Shown: positions 19,193 through 29,591 of the stretch, one piece after another
Layout: each line of letters opens with the position of its first letter
Numbering within the stretch: position 1 is the first letter of the stretch
Source: Thiobacter sp. AK1
GTDB lineage: Bacteria; Pseudomonadota; Gammaproteobacteria; Burkholderiales; Thiobacteraceae
NCBI RefSeq assembly: GCF_039822265.1
Contig: NZ_JBAJEX010000001.1
Location: 310,001-374,000 of the forward strand
Length of the DNA: 64,000 nt
Direction of reading: 5' to 3'
Made by a program: the position numbers and the translations under genes
Notes under the pieces: generated by a model
Database searches by the model: none
What the model was told of the DNA's origin: nothing
What the model saw: the letters and a program-made list of their open reading frames with translations, nothing else

Positions 19193-21508
19193 TCATTCCC
19201 GTTCCGGCACGAGCACGTCCCGGTTGCCGTTGGGCTGCATGGGAGAAACGAGGCCGGCGCGTTCCATTTGTTCGATCAGGCGGGCGGCCCGGTTGTAGCC
19301 GATGCGCAGCTGGCGCTGCACGCTGGAAATGGAAGCACGCCGCGACTTGAGCACGATGGCCACCGCCTCGTCGTAGAGAGGATCCGCCTCGCCCTCGGCC
19401 CCGCCTTCTGCGCCGCCGCTTTCCCCTTCCGCCGAGGCCCCTTCCAGGATGCCTTCCACGTACTTGGGTTCGCCCAGCTTCTTGAGATACTCCGCGACCC
19501 GGTGCACTTCCTGATCGGAGACAAAGGCGCCATGTACCCGCTGCGGATAGCCCGTACCCGGCGGCAGATAGAGCATGTCGCCCTGTCCCAGTAGGGCTTC
19601 CGCGCCCTGCTGGTCGAGGATGGTGCGGGAATCCACCCGGCTCGACACCTGGAAGGCGATGCGGGTGGGAATGTTGGCCTTGATCAGCCCGGTGATCACG
19701 TCCACCGAGGGACGCTGGGTGGCGAGCACCAGGTGAATACCGGCGGCGCGCGCCTTCTGGGCGAGCCGCGCGATGAGCTCCTCGACCTTCTTACCCACCA
19801 CCATCATGAGATCCGCCAGCTCATCGATCACCACCACGATGTAGGGCAAAGGCTCCAGCGGCTCCGGCTTCTCCGGCGTCACGCTGAAGGGATGGTTCAA
19901 GGGTGTGCCCGCCTTCTTCGCCTCGGCCACCTTCTGGTTATAGCCAGACAGGTTGCGCACACCCAACGCCGACATGAGTCGGTAGCGCCGCTCCATTTCT
20001 GCCACACACCAGTTGAGGGCATTGGCAGCATGCTTCATGTCCGTGACCACCGGCGCCAGCAGATGGGGAATGCCATCGTAAACCGATAGCTCCAACATCT
20101 TGGGATCCACCAGAATCAAGCGCACCTGGGAGGGATCGGCCTTGTACACCAGAGAAAGGATCATGGCATTGATGGCCACGGACTTGCCGGAACCCGTGGT
20201 GCCGGCCACCAGCACGTGAGGCATCCTCGCCAGATCGGCGACCACTGGCTTGCCAGTGATGTCCTTGCCCATGGCGATGGTGAGGGGAGCGTTCATGTCG
20301 TTGTAAACCTGAGAGCTCAGGATCTCCGACAGACGAATGATCTGGCGTTTGGGGTTGGGCAGCTCCAGCCCCATGCAGCTCTTGCCAGGGATGGTCTCCA
20401 CCACGCGGATGCTCACCACCGAGAGGGCGCGCGCCAGGTCCTTCACCAGATTGGTGATCTGGCTGCCCTTCACGCCCACCGCGGGCTCGATCTCATAGCG
20501 GGTAATCACGGGGCCCGGATAGGCCGCCACCACCTTCACTTCCACGCCGAATTCCAGCAGCTTGCGCTCGATGAGGCGGGAGGTGAATTCCAGTGTTTCC
20601 GCCGATAGCACTTCCAGGTTGCCTTCGCTCGCATCCAGCAGATGCAGCGGCGGCACGCCGCTGTCTGGCAGATGCTCGAACAAGGGAACCTGTCTTTCTT
20701 TCTCCACGCGCTTGGACTTGGGAATCTCCACCACTGGCGGCTCGATGTGGATCGGCTTGTGCTCGTCGAGCGTCTTTTTCAGTTCCTGCACCACCACCGC
20801 CCGCTCGCTTTGGGCCTGTTCACCCGCCTTGCGGTCGCGCCAGTGCTCGATGCGGCTGCGCAGGAACAGGTAGAGCCATTCCACACCGAGCCCAATGCGC
20901 TCCATGATGGTAAGCCAGGACGCGCCCGTGAACAGGCTAAAGCCCACACCGAACAGGGCGAGCAGGAACAGGGTGGCGCCCGTGAAGCCAAAGGCCGCCG
21001 CCAACATGTCGCCGATCACCGCGCCGGCGATACCGCCCGGCGCATCCGGCAGAGTGAACTGGACGTGATGCAAACGCAGCCGCTCCAGGGCGGCGCTGGC
21101 CAGAAGCATCACCAGGAAACCCGCGCCAATCACGAACAAGGGACGGCGTTCATCAAAGTTCGCCCCCTCCAGCCGCTGGTAGCCCCACCACACCAAGTAC
21201 AGGGTGAAAATCAGGAACCAGTGGGCGGAAAAACCGAACACATGGAGCAGCAGGTCGGCCAGCCAGGCGCCGAAGGCTCCGCCCCAGTTGTGCACGGTGG
21301 CCTCGCTGGCACTGTGGGACCAGCCGGGATCACCCTTGTGATAGGTGAAGAGGATCAGGGCCACGTACAGGGCCAAGGCCACGGTGGTGAGCCAGGCGGC
21401 TTCGCGCAGCATGGGTACCAGCCGCGAATGGGCCGCCGGTGAGGTGACGGGCGTGGCAGGCTTGCGATCGTTCAGGGGCATGGACCGGATGCGGGTGAAT
21501 CGCATCAT
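19193..21508 (-). CDS. ftsK: DNA translocase FtsK
   Basis: A 771-residue septal DNA pump that clears chromosome dimers. Four N-terminal membrane helices (about 35-190) are followed by a short linker (about 200-290, compared with over 600 residues in E. coli). The motor domain has Walker [17 protein letters not shown] and Walker [16 protein letters not shown], and the C-terminal gamma winged helix is [37 protein letters not shown]. Several starts are possible (21508, 21505, 21481). Gene order with lolA, rarA and serS is the conserved proteobacterial one. Confidence 0.96.
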   Translation of the reverse strand: MMRFTRIRSMPLNDRKPATPVTSPAAHSRLVPMLREAAWLTTVALALYVALILFTYHKGDPGWSHSASEATVHNWGGAFGAWLADLLLHVFGFSAHWFLIFTLYLVWWGYQRLEGANFDERRPLFVIGAGFLVMLLASAALERLRLHHVQFTLPDAPGGIAGAVIGDMLAAAFGFTGATLFLLALFGVGFSLFTGASWLTIMERIGLGVEWLYLFLRSRIEHWRDRKAGEQAQSERAVVVQELKKTLDEHKPIHIEPPVVEIPKSKRVEKERQVPLFEHLPDSGVPPLHLLDASEGNLEVLSAETLEFTSRLIERKLLEFGVEVKVVAAYPGPVITRYEIEPAVGVKGSQITNLVKDLARALSVVSIRVVETIPGKSCMGLELPNPKRQIIRLSEILSSQVYNDMNAPLTIAMGKDITGKPVVADLARMPHVLVAGTTGSGKSVAINAMILSLVYKADPSQVRLILVDPKMLELSVYDGIPHLLAPVVTDMKHAANALNWCVAEMERRYRLMSALGVRNLSGYNQKVAEAKKAGTPLNHPFSVTPEKPEPLEPLPYIVVVIDELADLMMVVGKKVEELIARLAQKARAAGIHLVLATQRPSVDVITGLIKANIPTRIAFQVSSRVDSRTILDQQGAEALLGQGDMLYLPPGTGYPQRVHGAFVSDQEVHRVAEYLKKLGEPKYVEGILEGASAEGESGGAEGGAEGEADPLYDEAVAIVLKSRRASISSVQRQLRIGYNRAARLIEQMERAGLVSPMQPNGNRDVLVPERE

Positions 21509-21630
21509 TATCCCAGATTTCCCCAGGGATTACCCTTTCCGGACGGCGCCGGCCACGTATCCTTTCTCACGGCAACGCGCGGGTGCGGACGGACACGACG
21601 GCCCACGTCCCATGCGCCCTGGCGCAAATA

Positions 21631-21776
21631 TTGAGCGTTACGTAAGTCGTTGACAGGCGGCGTAAGTCAAACGTCATTCCCGCGAAAGCGGGAATCCAGG
21701 GTATTCCTCGCCATGTTCCTGGGTCCCCGCTTGCGCGGGGACGACACAAAGTGTCACCTACTTACGTAATGCTCGA
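21631..21776. mobile_element. 146-bp MITE copy 2
   Basis: About 96% identical to 16922-17068, with the same inverted termini (right end GCTCGA instead of GCTCAA) and TA on both sides (21629-21630, 21777-21778). It lies between ftsK and trxB in the 21509-21863 gap, which contains no gene. The two copies are oriented the same way and bracket rarA-lolA-ftsK, so recombination between them could delete that block. Confidence 0.88.
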
Positions 21777-21779
21777 TAG

Positions 21780-22811
<1,032 letters not shown>

Positions 22812-22812
22812 G

Positions 22813-23379
22813 ATGAAGCCCCGCTCTGGCCGTTCGTCCCCGACGAAACTTTCCCAGGCGGAAGTGGAAGCGTTCCGCGCCGCCGTGGCGGGCGCCCGGC
22901 CGTTACCAGATTCCGGCCGCATCGAGCCGATGCGGCCGCGCGTGCGACCGCTGCCCCGGCAGCGTCTGTTGGACGAGCGGCGCGTGCTGGGTGATCTGCT
23001 CTCCGATACGCTGCCCTGGGAGGAAGCGGAAACCGGCGAAGCGCTCCGCTTCGTGCGCCCGGGCCTATCCCACCAGGTCTTGCGCCGCATGCGCCGTGGC
23101 CATTGGGTGATCGAAGCCGAGCTGGATCTGCACGGCCTCACCCGCGATGAGGCGTCCGTGCATCTGGCTGAATTCCTCCAGGCGTGCCGCAAGCGGCAGT
23201 TGCGCTGCGTGCGCATCGTGCACGGCAAGGGGCTGGGCTCGAAAAATCGGGAACCCGTGCTCAAGCACAAGGTGCGCAGCTGGCTCATGCAGCGCGATGA
23301 GGTGCTCGCCTTCGTCGAGGCCCGTCCCTGCGACGGCGGCATCGGCGCGGTGATCGTGATGCTCAAGGCCGGGCGCTGA
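22813..23379 (+). CDS. Smr-domain protein (MutS2-type small nuclease domain)
   Basis: A 188-residue protein with a C-terminal Smr domain (about 100-188): the motif AELDLHGLTRDEASVHLAEFL and the later RIVHGKGLGSKNREPVLK and DGGIGAVIVML. Smr domains nick or bind RNA/DNA. The N-terminal 100 residues are charged and probably disordered. It starts 1 base after the trxB stop. This is the stand-alone proteobacterial form (YdaL/SmrA-like). Confidence 0.9.
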   Translation: MKPRSGRSSPTKLSQAEVEAFRAAVAGARPLPDSGRIEPMRPRVRPLPRQRLLDERRVLGDLLSDTLPWEEAETGEALRFVRPGLSHQVLRRMRRGHWVIEAELDLHGLTRDEASVHLAEFLQACRKRQLRCVRIVHGKGLGSKNREPVLKHKVRSWLMQRDEVLAFVEARPCDGGIGAVIVMLKAGR

Positions 23380-23444
23380 AGGCGAGCGGCCACAGCGGCA
23401 CACCCGTTAAGCTAGTTGTAAGCCGCTCCCGCTATTCTTTCGCT

Positions 23445-25094
23445 ATGCTCATATTCCCCCGCGCGGTTAGCGTCCTGCTGCTCGTCCTGTTCACTCTCCT
23501 CTGGTTCGGCAACCTGGATTATCGCCACCTGATCCGCCCGGACGAAGGACGTTACGCCGAAATCGCCCGCGAGATGGTGCAAAGCGGCGACTGGATCACG
23601 CCGCGGCTCAATGGCATCAAGTATTTCGAGAAACCCCCCTTGCAATATTGGGCCACCGCCGCGGCCTATCGTCTGTTTGGCGAACACGAGTGGACCGCGC
23701 GTCTGTGGACGGCGCTCACCGGCTGGGCCGGCGTCCTTTTGGCATGGTTCGCCGGTCGTCGCCTGTTCGGCCAGACGGCCGGCCTCATCGCCGCCCTGGT
23801 ATTGGGTTCCAGCGCCTATTACGTGCTGGGAGGACACGTCAACACCCTGGACATGGGGGTGAGTTTTTTCCTCCAGCTTTCCTGGACCGCCTTTCTGCTG
23901 GCCCAGACCCGGGAAAAACAAAGCACGCGGCGCAACTGGATGCTGCTGGCCTGGACCGCCGCGGCGCTGGCACTCCTTAGCAAAGGGCTGATCGGGCTGG
24001 TGCTACCCGCGACCACCCTGGTCACTTATTGCCTCTTTACCCGCGATTTTCAGATTTGGCGGCGCCTCTATCTGCTGCCGGGGCTGGCGCTATTCCTGCT
24101 CTTGGCGGCGCCATGGTTCATCGCCGTGTCTGTGGCCAATCCCGAGTTCGCCCAGTTTTTCTTCATCCACGAGCATGTCCAGCGGTTCCTGACACGCATC
24201 CACAACCGATATCACCCCTGGTACACATACTTCCCCTTGCTCGTGCTCGGAAGCTTGCCCTGGCTGGGGAGTCTCTTCCCGGCGCTTGCCCGCGCCTGGG
24301 CCACGGAATGCGGACAGCAGCGCTTCCGACCGCGTCTTTTCCTGCTGTTATGGGTGATCGTGGTAGTGGGCTTTTTCAGTGTCTCCCAATCCAAGCTGCC
24401 GGGCTACATCCTGCCCGTGTTTCCAGCCCTGGCGCTGCTCATCGGCGATGCCTGGGCACGCGCCCCGACACGCAGCCTACGTCTGCAGCATGCCATTGGT
24501 CTTGCTGCGGTGGTGATCGTCACCCTCGCAGGCGTGGTCGCCTTCGAGCGTTACGCCCAAGCGGAACCCGTGCTTTACGGACGGTATGCGCTGTGGCTCG
24601 CCGCCGCGGGGGCACTGCTCATCTTCGCCCTGGTTCTCGCCCAGCGCTGGCTTACACGGGAGAAGCGCCTGGCTGCTGCCCTGGTCACCGCCCTGGGGGG
24701 GCTACTCGCGGCCCAAGCAGTGGTGACCGGCCATGAGGCTCTCGCGCCCATCAATTCAGGGTATGATTTCGCGCGCAAGCTGCGCCCCCTGCTGCGCCCA
24801 GAGCAAACCCTCTACTGCGTGGAAATGTACGACCAGACCCTGCCCTTCTATCTCAAGCGCACCTGCACCCTGGTGGCATACGAAGACGAAATGGCTTTCG
24901 GTCTTGCCCAGGAGCCCTGGCGGCGCGGCCCCGATCTCGACACCTTCCTCCACCGCTTCCCCACGGAGCGGGCCGCGGTGGCCATCCTCTCCCCCGAGTC
25001 CTATGATCGGTTGAAGGACCGCCTGCCCCATCGCCTGTTGGTGCGGGAGCGGGAACACGTGGCCATCGCGCCGCCCCAGGCCGCCAGCCAATGA
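23445..25094 (+). CDS. arnT: Lipid A L-Ara4N transferase (GT39 family, ArnT-like)
   Basis: A 549-residue integral membrane glycosyltransferase with about 12 helices. The N-terminal periplasmic loop has the GT39/ArnT signature IRPDEGRYAEIAREMVQSGDW and FEKPPLQYW. It would transfer 4-amino-4-deoxy-L-arabinose from undecaprenyl phosphate to lipid A phosphates, lowering surface charge. It is the first gene of a seven-gene run in which the other genes make that sugar. The Ara4N role is secured by arnB, arnC, arnA halves and arnD downstream. It ends by ATGA-type overlap with the next gene. Confidence 0.92.
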   Translation: MLIFPRAVSVLLLVLFTLLWFGNLDYRHLIRPDEGRYAEIAREMVQSGDWITPRLNGIKYFEKPPLQYWATAAAYRLFGEHEWTARLWTALTGWAGVLLAWFAGRRLFGQTAGLIAALVLGSSAYYVLGGHVNTLDMGVSFFLQLSWTAFLLAQTREKQSTRRNWMLLAWTAAALALLSKGLIGLVLPATTLVTYCLFTRDFQIWRRLYLLPGLALFLLLAAPWFIAVSVANPEFAQFFFIHEHVQRFLTRIHNRYHPWYTYFPLLVLGSLPWLGSLFPALARAWATECGQQRFRPRLFLLLWVIVVVGFFSVSQSKLPGYILPVFPALALLIGDAWARAPTRSLRLQHAIGLAAVVIVTLAGVVAFERYAQAEPVLYGRYALWLAAAGALLIFALVLAQRWLTREKRLAAALVTALGGLLAAQAVVTGHEALAPINSGYDFARKLRPLLRPEQTLYCVEMYDQTLPFYLKRTCTLVAYEDEMAFGLAQEPWRRGPDLDTFLHRFPTERAAVAILSPESYDRLKDRLPHRLLVREREHVAIAPPQAASQ

Positions 25095-25462
25095 ATTTCG
25101 TCTCTGCCAGCCTCATCTTCACCGGCGTCTTGCTCAACGCCATCGCCCAATTGCTACTCAAAGCAGGCACCAATGCCATAGGCCCGTTTGCCTTCACCGC
25201 GCAGAACGTCTGGCCGGTGGGGCTCAAGCTCGCGACCCAGCCCTACATCCTCACAGGCATGGCCTGCTACGTCGTAAGCCTGGTGGTGTGGATCATGGCC
25301 CTGTCGCGGGTCGAGGTGAGCGTGGCTTATCCCATGCTCTCGGTGGGCTATGTGCTCAACGCGATCGCCGCTTGGTATTTCTTCGGCGAGGCAGTGACAC
25401 CGACGCGGCTGGCTGGCATCGGCATCATCATCCTCGGCGTGTACATCGTCGCCCGTTCCTGA
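25091..25462 (+). CDS. EmrE/ArnE-like four-helix transporter subunit
   Basis: A 123-residue SMR/EamA-type membrane protein with four helices (LIFTGVLLNAIAQLLLKAG; YVVSLVVWIMALSRVEVSVAYP; VGYVLNAIAAWYFFGE; AGIGIIILGVYIVARS). In enteric arn operons ArnE and ArnF form a heterodimer that flips undecaprenyl-P-Ara4N; here a single protein in that position may work as a homodimer. It overlaps arnT at its start and arnB at its stop (TGATG). Confidence 0.85.
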   Translation: MNFVSASLIFTGVLLNAIAQLLLKAGTNAIGPFAFTAQNVWPVGLKLATQPYILTGMACYVVSLVVWIMALSRVEVSVAYPMLSVGYVLNAIAAWYFFGEAVTPTRLAGIGIIILGVYIVARS

Positions 25463-26586
25463 TGGACTTCCTGCCCTTCACCCGCCCCAGCATCGACGAG
25501 GACACCATTGCGCGCGTGGCCGAGGTGCTGCGCTCCGGCTGGCTCACCACTGGGCCTCAATGCGCTGCGTTCGAGACGCGTCTGTCGGAACTGTGTGGCG
25601 GCCGCACGGTGCGCGTATTCAATTCGGGCACGGCGGCGCTGGAGATCGCCCTGCGTCTGGCCGGCATCGGCCCCGGGGACGAAGTCATCACCACACCCCT
25701 GTCCTGGGTGGCCACCGCCAATGTCATCTTGACCGTGGGCGCCCGCCCGGTGTTCGTGGACGTGGAGGCAACCACCCGCAACATCGATCTCACACGCATC
25801 GAAGCCGCGATCACACCCCGCACCAAGGCCCTGCTGCCGGTGGACCTGGCCGGTCTGCCGGTAGATCGGGAGCGCTTGTATGCCATTGCCGATGCCCATG
25901 GGCTGCGCGTGATCGAGGACGCCGCCCAGTCCTTCGGCGCCACCTGGCGCGGCAAGCCCATCGGCAGCTGCGGCGATTTCGTTGCGTTCAGCTTCCATGC
26001 CAACAAGAACATCACCACGGGCGAAGGCGGTGCGCTGGTGCTGCCGGATGCCGGACTCGCCCCCCTCGCGGAAAAACTGCGGCTGCAAGGCGTTACGCGC
26101 CACGCCGATGGGGAAATGAGCGTGGATGTGTTGGGCGGCAAGGCCAATCTCACGGACATCGCCGCCGCCATCGGCCTTGGCCAGCTGAAACACCTGCACG
26201 CCTTTACCACGCGTCGGCGGGCGCTCGCGCGGCGCTATTTCGAGCGGTTGGATCCGGCCCTTGAGCTCGGTCTGCCGCTGGCCGAGTTCGAGCAGAGCAA
26301 CTGGCACATGTTCCAGGTGCTGCTGCCCCTTGCCCGCATGCGCATCTCGCGCGGTGAATTCATCGCCCGCATGAAGGCGCGCGGCATCGGCGTCGGTGTC
26401 CATTACCCGGCAATCCACCTTTTCCGACTCTATCGGGAGCTGGGCTGGCGAGAGGGCGATTTCCCGGTGGCCGAGGCGATTGGCCGCGCCATCGTTACGC
26501 TGCCCCTATTCCCGGCCATGGCGGACACGGACGTGGACCGGGTCTGCGCGGCCCTGGCGGAGGTGCTGACGGAGGCAGTGACATGA
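25462..26586 (+). CDS. arnB: UDP-4-ketopentose aminotransferase
   Basis: A 374-residue PLP enzyme of the DegT/DnrJ/EryC1 family. It would convert UDP-4-keto-arabinose to UDP-Ara4N using glutamate. Motifs are FNSGTAALEIALRLAGIGPGDEVITTPLSW, VIEDAAQSFGATW and SFHANKNITTGEGGAL, where the first Lys is the PLP base. The ATG at 25462 overlaps the previous stop (TGATG) and the frame overlaps arnC by 4 bases. Length matches ArnB. Confidence 0.93.
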   Translation: MDFLPFTRPSIDEDTIARVAEVLRSGWLTTGPQCAAFETRLSELCGGRTVRVFNSGTAALEIALRLAGIGPGDEVITTPLSWVATANVILTVGARPVFVDVEATTRNIDLTRIEAAITPRTKALLPVDLAGLPVDRERLYAIADAHGLRVIEDAAQSFGATWRGKPIGSCGDFVAFSFHANKNITTGEGGALVLPDAGLAPLAEKLRLQGVTRHADGEMSVDVLGGKANLTDIAAAIGLGQLKHLHAFTTRRRALARRYFERLDPALELGLPLAEFEQSNWHMFQVLLPLARMRISRGEFIARMKARGIGVGVHYPAIHLFRLYRELGWREGDFPVAEAIGRAIVTLPLFPAMADTDVDRVCAALAEVLTEAVT

Positions 26587-27524
26587 ACCATCCGGAAGTC
26601 TCGGTGGTGATCCCGGTGTACAACGAGGCCGCCAGTTTGCCGGCTCTGTTCGCGCGTCTCTATCCGGCGCTGGATGCGCTCAGCCGCAGCTACGAGGTGA
26701 TCTTCGTCAACGACGGCAGCCGCGACTGCTCCGCCGCTCTATTACGGGAGCAGTTCGAAAGACGTCCGGACGTGACCCGGGTCATCCTGCTCAATGGCAA
26801 TTTCGGTCAGCATCTGGCCATCATGGCCGGCTTCGAGCACTGCCGCGGCGAGAAGATCGTCACCTTGGATGCGGACCTGCAGAATCCGCCGGAAGAGATC
26901 GGCAAGCTACTTGCCCGCATGGACGAAGGCTACGACTACGTGGGCTCCATCCGACGCCAGCGCAAGGACAGCGCCTGGCGCCGGTGGGCTTCGCGGGCGA
27001 TGAACCGGCTGCGGGAGCGCATCACTCACGTGAAGATGACCGACCAGGGCTGCATGCTGCGCGCCTATAGCCGCCAAATCATCGATCTCATCAATGGCAC
27101 CTCGGAGGTGAACACCTTCATCCCAGCCCTCGCCTATACCTTCGCCCACCACCCCACGGAAGTGGTGGTGGAGCACGAGGAACGGGCAGCGGGGCAATCC
27201 AAGTATTCCCTCTACAAGCTGATCCGTCTCAACTTCGACCTGATGACGGCCTTCTCCATCGTGCCCTTGCAGATGTTTTCCCTGTTCGGCATCGCGGTGT
27301 CCATCCTGTCGGCGGCATTTTTCGTGTTCCTGGTGATCCGCCGTCTGATCGTGGGACCAGAGGCCGAGGGGCTGTTCACCCTGTTCGCCATTTTGTTCTT
27401 CCTGATCGGCATCGTCCTGTTCGGCATTGGCCTATTGGGCGAATACGTGGGTCGCATCTACCAGCAGGTACGCACGCGACCGCGCTACCTGATCCAGGCG
27501 GTGCTGGAGCGCAGCGAAGCATGA
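26583..27524 (+). CDS. arnC: Undecaprenyl-phosphate Ara4FN transferase
   Basis: A 313-residue GT2 glycosyltransferase. The N-terminal catalytic domain has SVVIPVYNEAASLPALF, the DxD in VTLDADLQNPPEEIGKLL and the acceptor helix region MTDQGCMLRAYSR. Two C-terminal membrane helices (about 230-285) fit ArnC/DPM1-like enzymes. It would attach Ara4-formyl-N to undecaprenyl phosphate. Overlaps by ATGA on both sides. Confidence 0.93.
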   Translation: MNHPEVSVVIPVYNEAASLPALFARLYPALDALSRSYEVIFVNDGSRDCSAALLREQFERRPDVTRVILLNGNFGQHLAIMAGFEHCRGEKIVTLDADLQNPPEEIGKLLARMDEGYDYVGSIRRQRKDSAWRRWASRAMNRLRERITHVKMTDQGCMLRAYSRQIIDLINGTSEVNTFIPALAYTFAHHPTEVVVEHEERAAGQSKYSLYKLIRLNFDLMTAFSIVPLQMFSLFGIAVSILSAAFFVFLVIRRLIVGPEAEGLFTLFAILFFLIGIVLFGIGLLGEYVGRIYQQVRTRPRYLIQAVLERSEA

Positions 27525-28441
27525 CCCGCGCAGTGGTCTTCGCCTATCACGACGTGGGTGTGCGCTGCCTGGCCGTGCTCTTGGGCCAAGGCGTGCACGT
27601 GCCTTTGGTAGTCAGTCACGAGGACGACCCCAATGAAACCATCTGGTTCGCGAGCGTGGCCCGCCTCGCCGCCGATTACGACATACCCGTCATCACGCCC
27701 CGTGATCCCAACACCGAGGAAGTCGTCGAGCAGGTTCGCGCCCTGGCGCCGGATTTCCTGTTTTCCTTCTACTACCGTCATCTGCTCCAACCGCCACTGC
27801 TGGCGATTCCATCGCGGGGCGCCCTCAACATGCACGGCTCGCTGCTACCCAAGTATCGCGGGCGCGTGCCCGTCAACTGGGCCATCATCCACGGTGAAAC
27901 GCAAACCGGCGCCTCGCTGCACTACATGAACGCCAAGCCGGACGCTGGCGACCTGGTGGATCAGCAAGCCGTGCCCATCTTGCCCGACGACACCGCCCTA
28001 GACGTGTTCCGCAAGGTGACCTGTGCCGCAGAAGTGGTGCTAGAGCGCAGCCTACCGGCGCTGATCGCCGGCACCGCGCCGCGCCTTCCGCTTGATCTCA
28101 CGACAGGCTCCTATTTCGGCGGGCGTAAACCGGAAGACGGGCGCATCGACTGGTCGCGCCCGGCGCGGGACATACACAACCTGGTGCGCGCGGTGGCACC
28201 ACCTTTCCCCGGCGCCTTCTGCAACGTGGCAGGCCGACCGGCACGCCTGTTACGCACTCGCATCGCCGACACGCGCGCGTCCACGCTCACTGCCACCCTC
28301 TACGCAGACGGCCACCGCCTGTTCGCCCACTGCCATGACGGGGGCGTGCTGCGCGTGCTGCAGCTGGAGGTCGAGGGCAACGAGGTCGACGCGGTGACAC
28401 TCACGGCCCTCTGTGGCCCGGGCCCCTGGCCCCTGGGCTGA
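27521..28441 (+). CDS. UDP-Ara4N formyltransferase (ArnA N-terminal half as a separate gene)
   Basis: A 306-residue formyltransferase matching the N-terminal half of enteric ArnA. Catalytic residues are in LNMHGSLLPKYRGRVPVNWA (Asn and His) and the Asp in KPDAGDLVDQ. It transfers formyl from N10-formyl-tetrahydrofolate to UDP-Ara4N. In E. coli this is fused to the decarboxylase; here the other half is the next gene, 39 bases downstream. Overlaps arnC by 4 bases. Confidence 0.9.
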   Translation: MTRAVVFAYHDVGVRCLAVLLGQGVHVPLVVSHEDDPNETIWFASVARLAADYDIPVITPRDPNTEEVVEQVRALAPDFLFSFYYRHLLQPPLLAIPSRGALNMHGSLLPKYRGRVPVNWAIIHGETQTGASLHYMNAKPDAGDLVDQQAVPILPDDTALDVFRKVTCAAEVVLERSLPALIAGTAPRLPLDLTTGSYFGGRKPEDGRIDWSRPARDIHNLVRAVAPPFPGAFCNVAGRPARLLRTRIADTRASTLTATLYADGHRLFAHCHDGGVLRVLQLEVEGNEVDAVTLTALCGPGPWPLG

Positions 28442-28444
28442 CCG

Positions 28445-28450
28445 TATAAT
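28445..28450 (+). promoter_or_regulatory. Possible internal -10 box
   Basis: A perfect TATAAT lies 3 bases after the formyltransferase stop and 30 bases before the decarboxylase ATG. No convincing -35 is seen at the right distance. It could allow separate expression of the last two arn genes. Confidence 0.3.
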
Positions 28451-28480
28451 TTTCCTCGATCGTTTCATCGAAAGGCCTCT

Positions 28481-29524
28481 ATGCAACGCATCCTCATCCT
28501 CGGCGTCAACGGCTTCATCGGTCATCACCTCTCAAAGCGCATCATCGAAAACACGGAGTGGGAAGTCTATGGCATGGACATGATGAGTGATCGCGTGGCC
28601 GATCTCCTGGACAATCCCCGCTTCCGTTTCTTCGAGGGCGACATCACCATCAACAGGGAGTGGATCGAATACCACATCCGCAAATGCGACACGGTGATTC
28701 CCCTAGTGGCCATCGCCACACCTGCCACCTACGTGCGCGAGCCGTTGCGCGTGTTCGAGCTGGATTTCGAAGCCAACCTGCCCATCGTGCGGCAGTGCGT
28801 GAAGTACAACAAACGCATCATCTTCCCCTCCACTTCCGAGGTTTACGGCATGTGCCGGGACGCAGCCTTCGATCCGGAAAATTCGGAACTCGTCTATGGC
28901 CCGATCAACAAGCCACGCTGGATATATGCCTGTTCCAAGCAGCTCATGGATCGAGTGATCCACGCCTATGGCATGCAGGAAGGGCTGGACTACACCCTGT
29001 TCCGTCCCTTCAACTGGATTGGTGCGGGGCTGGATTCCATCTTCACACCCAAGGAAGGCAGTTCGCGCGTGATCACCCAGTTTCTCGGTCATATCGTCCG
29101 CGGTGAAGACATCAAACTGGTGGATGGCGGACATGCCAGGCGCTCCTTCACCTATGTCTCGGATGGCATCGACGCCCTGATGAGGATCATTGAGAACAAA
29201 AACGGCGTGGCGAGCGGCAAGATCTACAACATCGGCAACCCGGCCAACAATTATTCGGTGCGCGAGCTGGCGCAAATGATGCTTGATCTTGCCATGACCT
29301 ATCCGGAATACCGCGACACCGCCAACCGCGTCAGGATGGTGGAGACCCGTTCCAGCGAGTATTACGGGCAGGGCTATCAAGACGTGCAGAATCGCGTGCC
29401 CAAGATCGACAACACCATGCGCGATCTCGACTGGGCTCCCAAGGTGAGCATGCAGCAAGCCCTCCGCCACATATTCGAAGCCTACAAGGATCAGGTGGCC
29501 GAGGCACGCAAGCTGGTCGAATGA
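28481..29524 (+). CDS. UDP-glucuronic acid oxidative decarboxylase (ArnA C-terminal half as a separate gene)
   Basis: A 347-residue short-chain dehydrogenase making UDP-4-keto-pentose from UDP-glucuronate. The NAD site is ILGVNGFIGHHLSKRI, the catalytic Ser/Thr region FPSTSEVYGMC and the Tyr-Lys pair WIYACSKQLMDRVIHAYG. The pattern SFTYVSDGIDALMRII and length match the ArnA C-terminal domain. This is the first enzyme of Ara4N synthesis; no ugd (UDP-glucose dehydrogenase) is in the window. Confidence 0.93.
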   Translation: MQRILILGVNGFIGHHLSKRIIENTEWEVYGMDMMSDRVADLLDNPRFRFFEGDITINREWIEYHIRKCDTVIPLVAIATPATYVREPLRVFELDFEANLPIVRQCVKYNKRIIFPSTSEVYGMCRDAAFDPENSELVYGPINKPRWIYACSKQLMDRVIHAYGMQEGLDYTLFRPFNWIGAGLDSIFTPKEGSSRVITQFLGHIVRGEDIKLVDGGHARRSFTYVSDGIDALMRIIENKNGVASGKIYNIGNPANNYSVRELAQMMLDLAMTYPEYRDTANRVRMVETRSSEYYGQGYQDVQNRVPKIDNTMRDLDWAPKVSMQQALRHIFEAYKDQVAEARKLVE

Positions 29525-29591
29525 TCCGACGCCCAGGATGGCGAAAACGCTTGGCAGGTTCTGATTCCCGGCAGCCATGGGCGGTCGTTCC

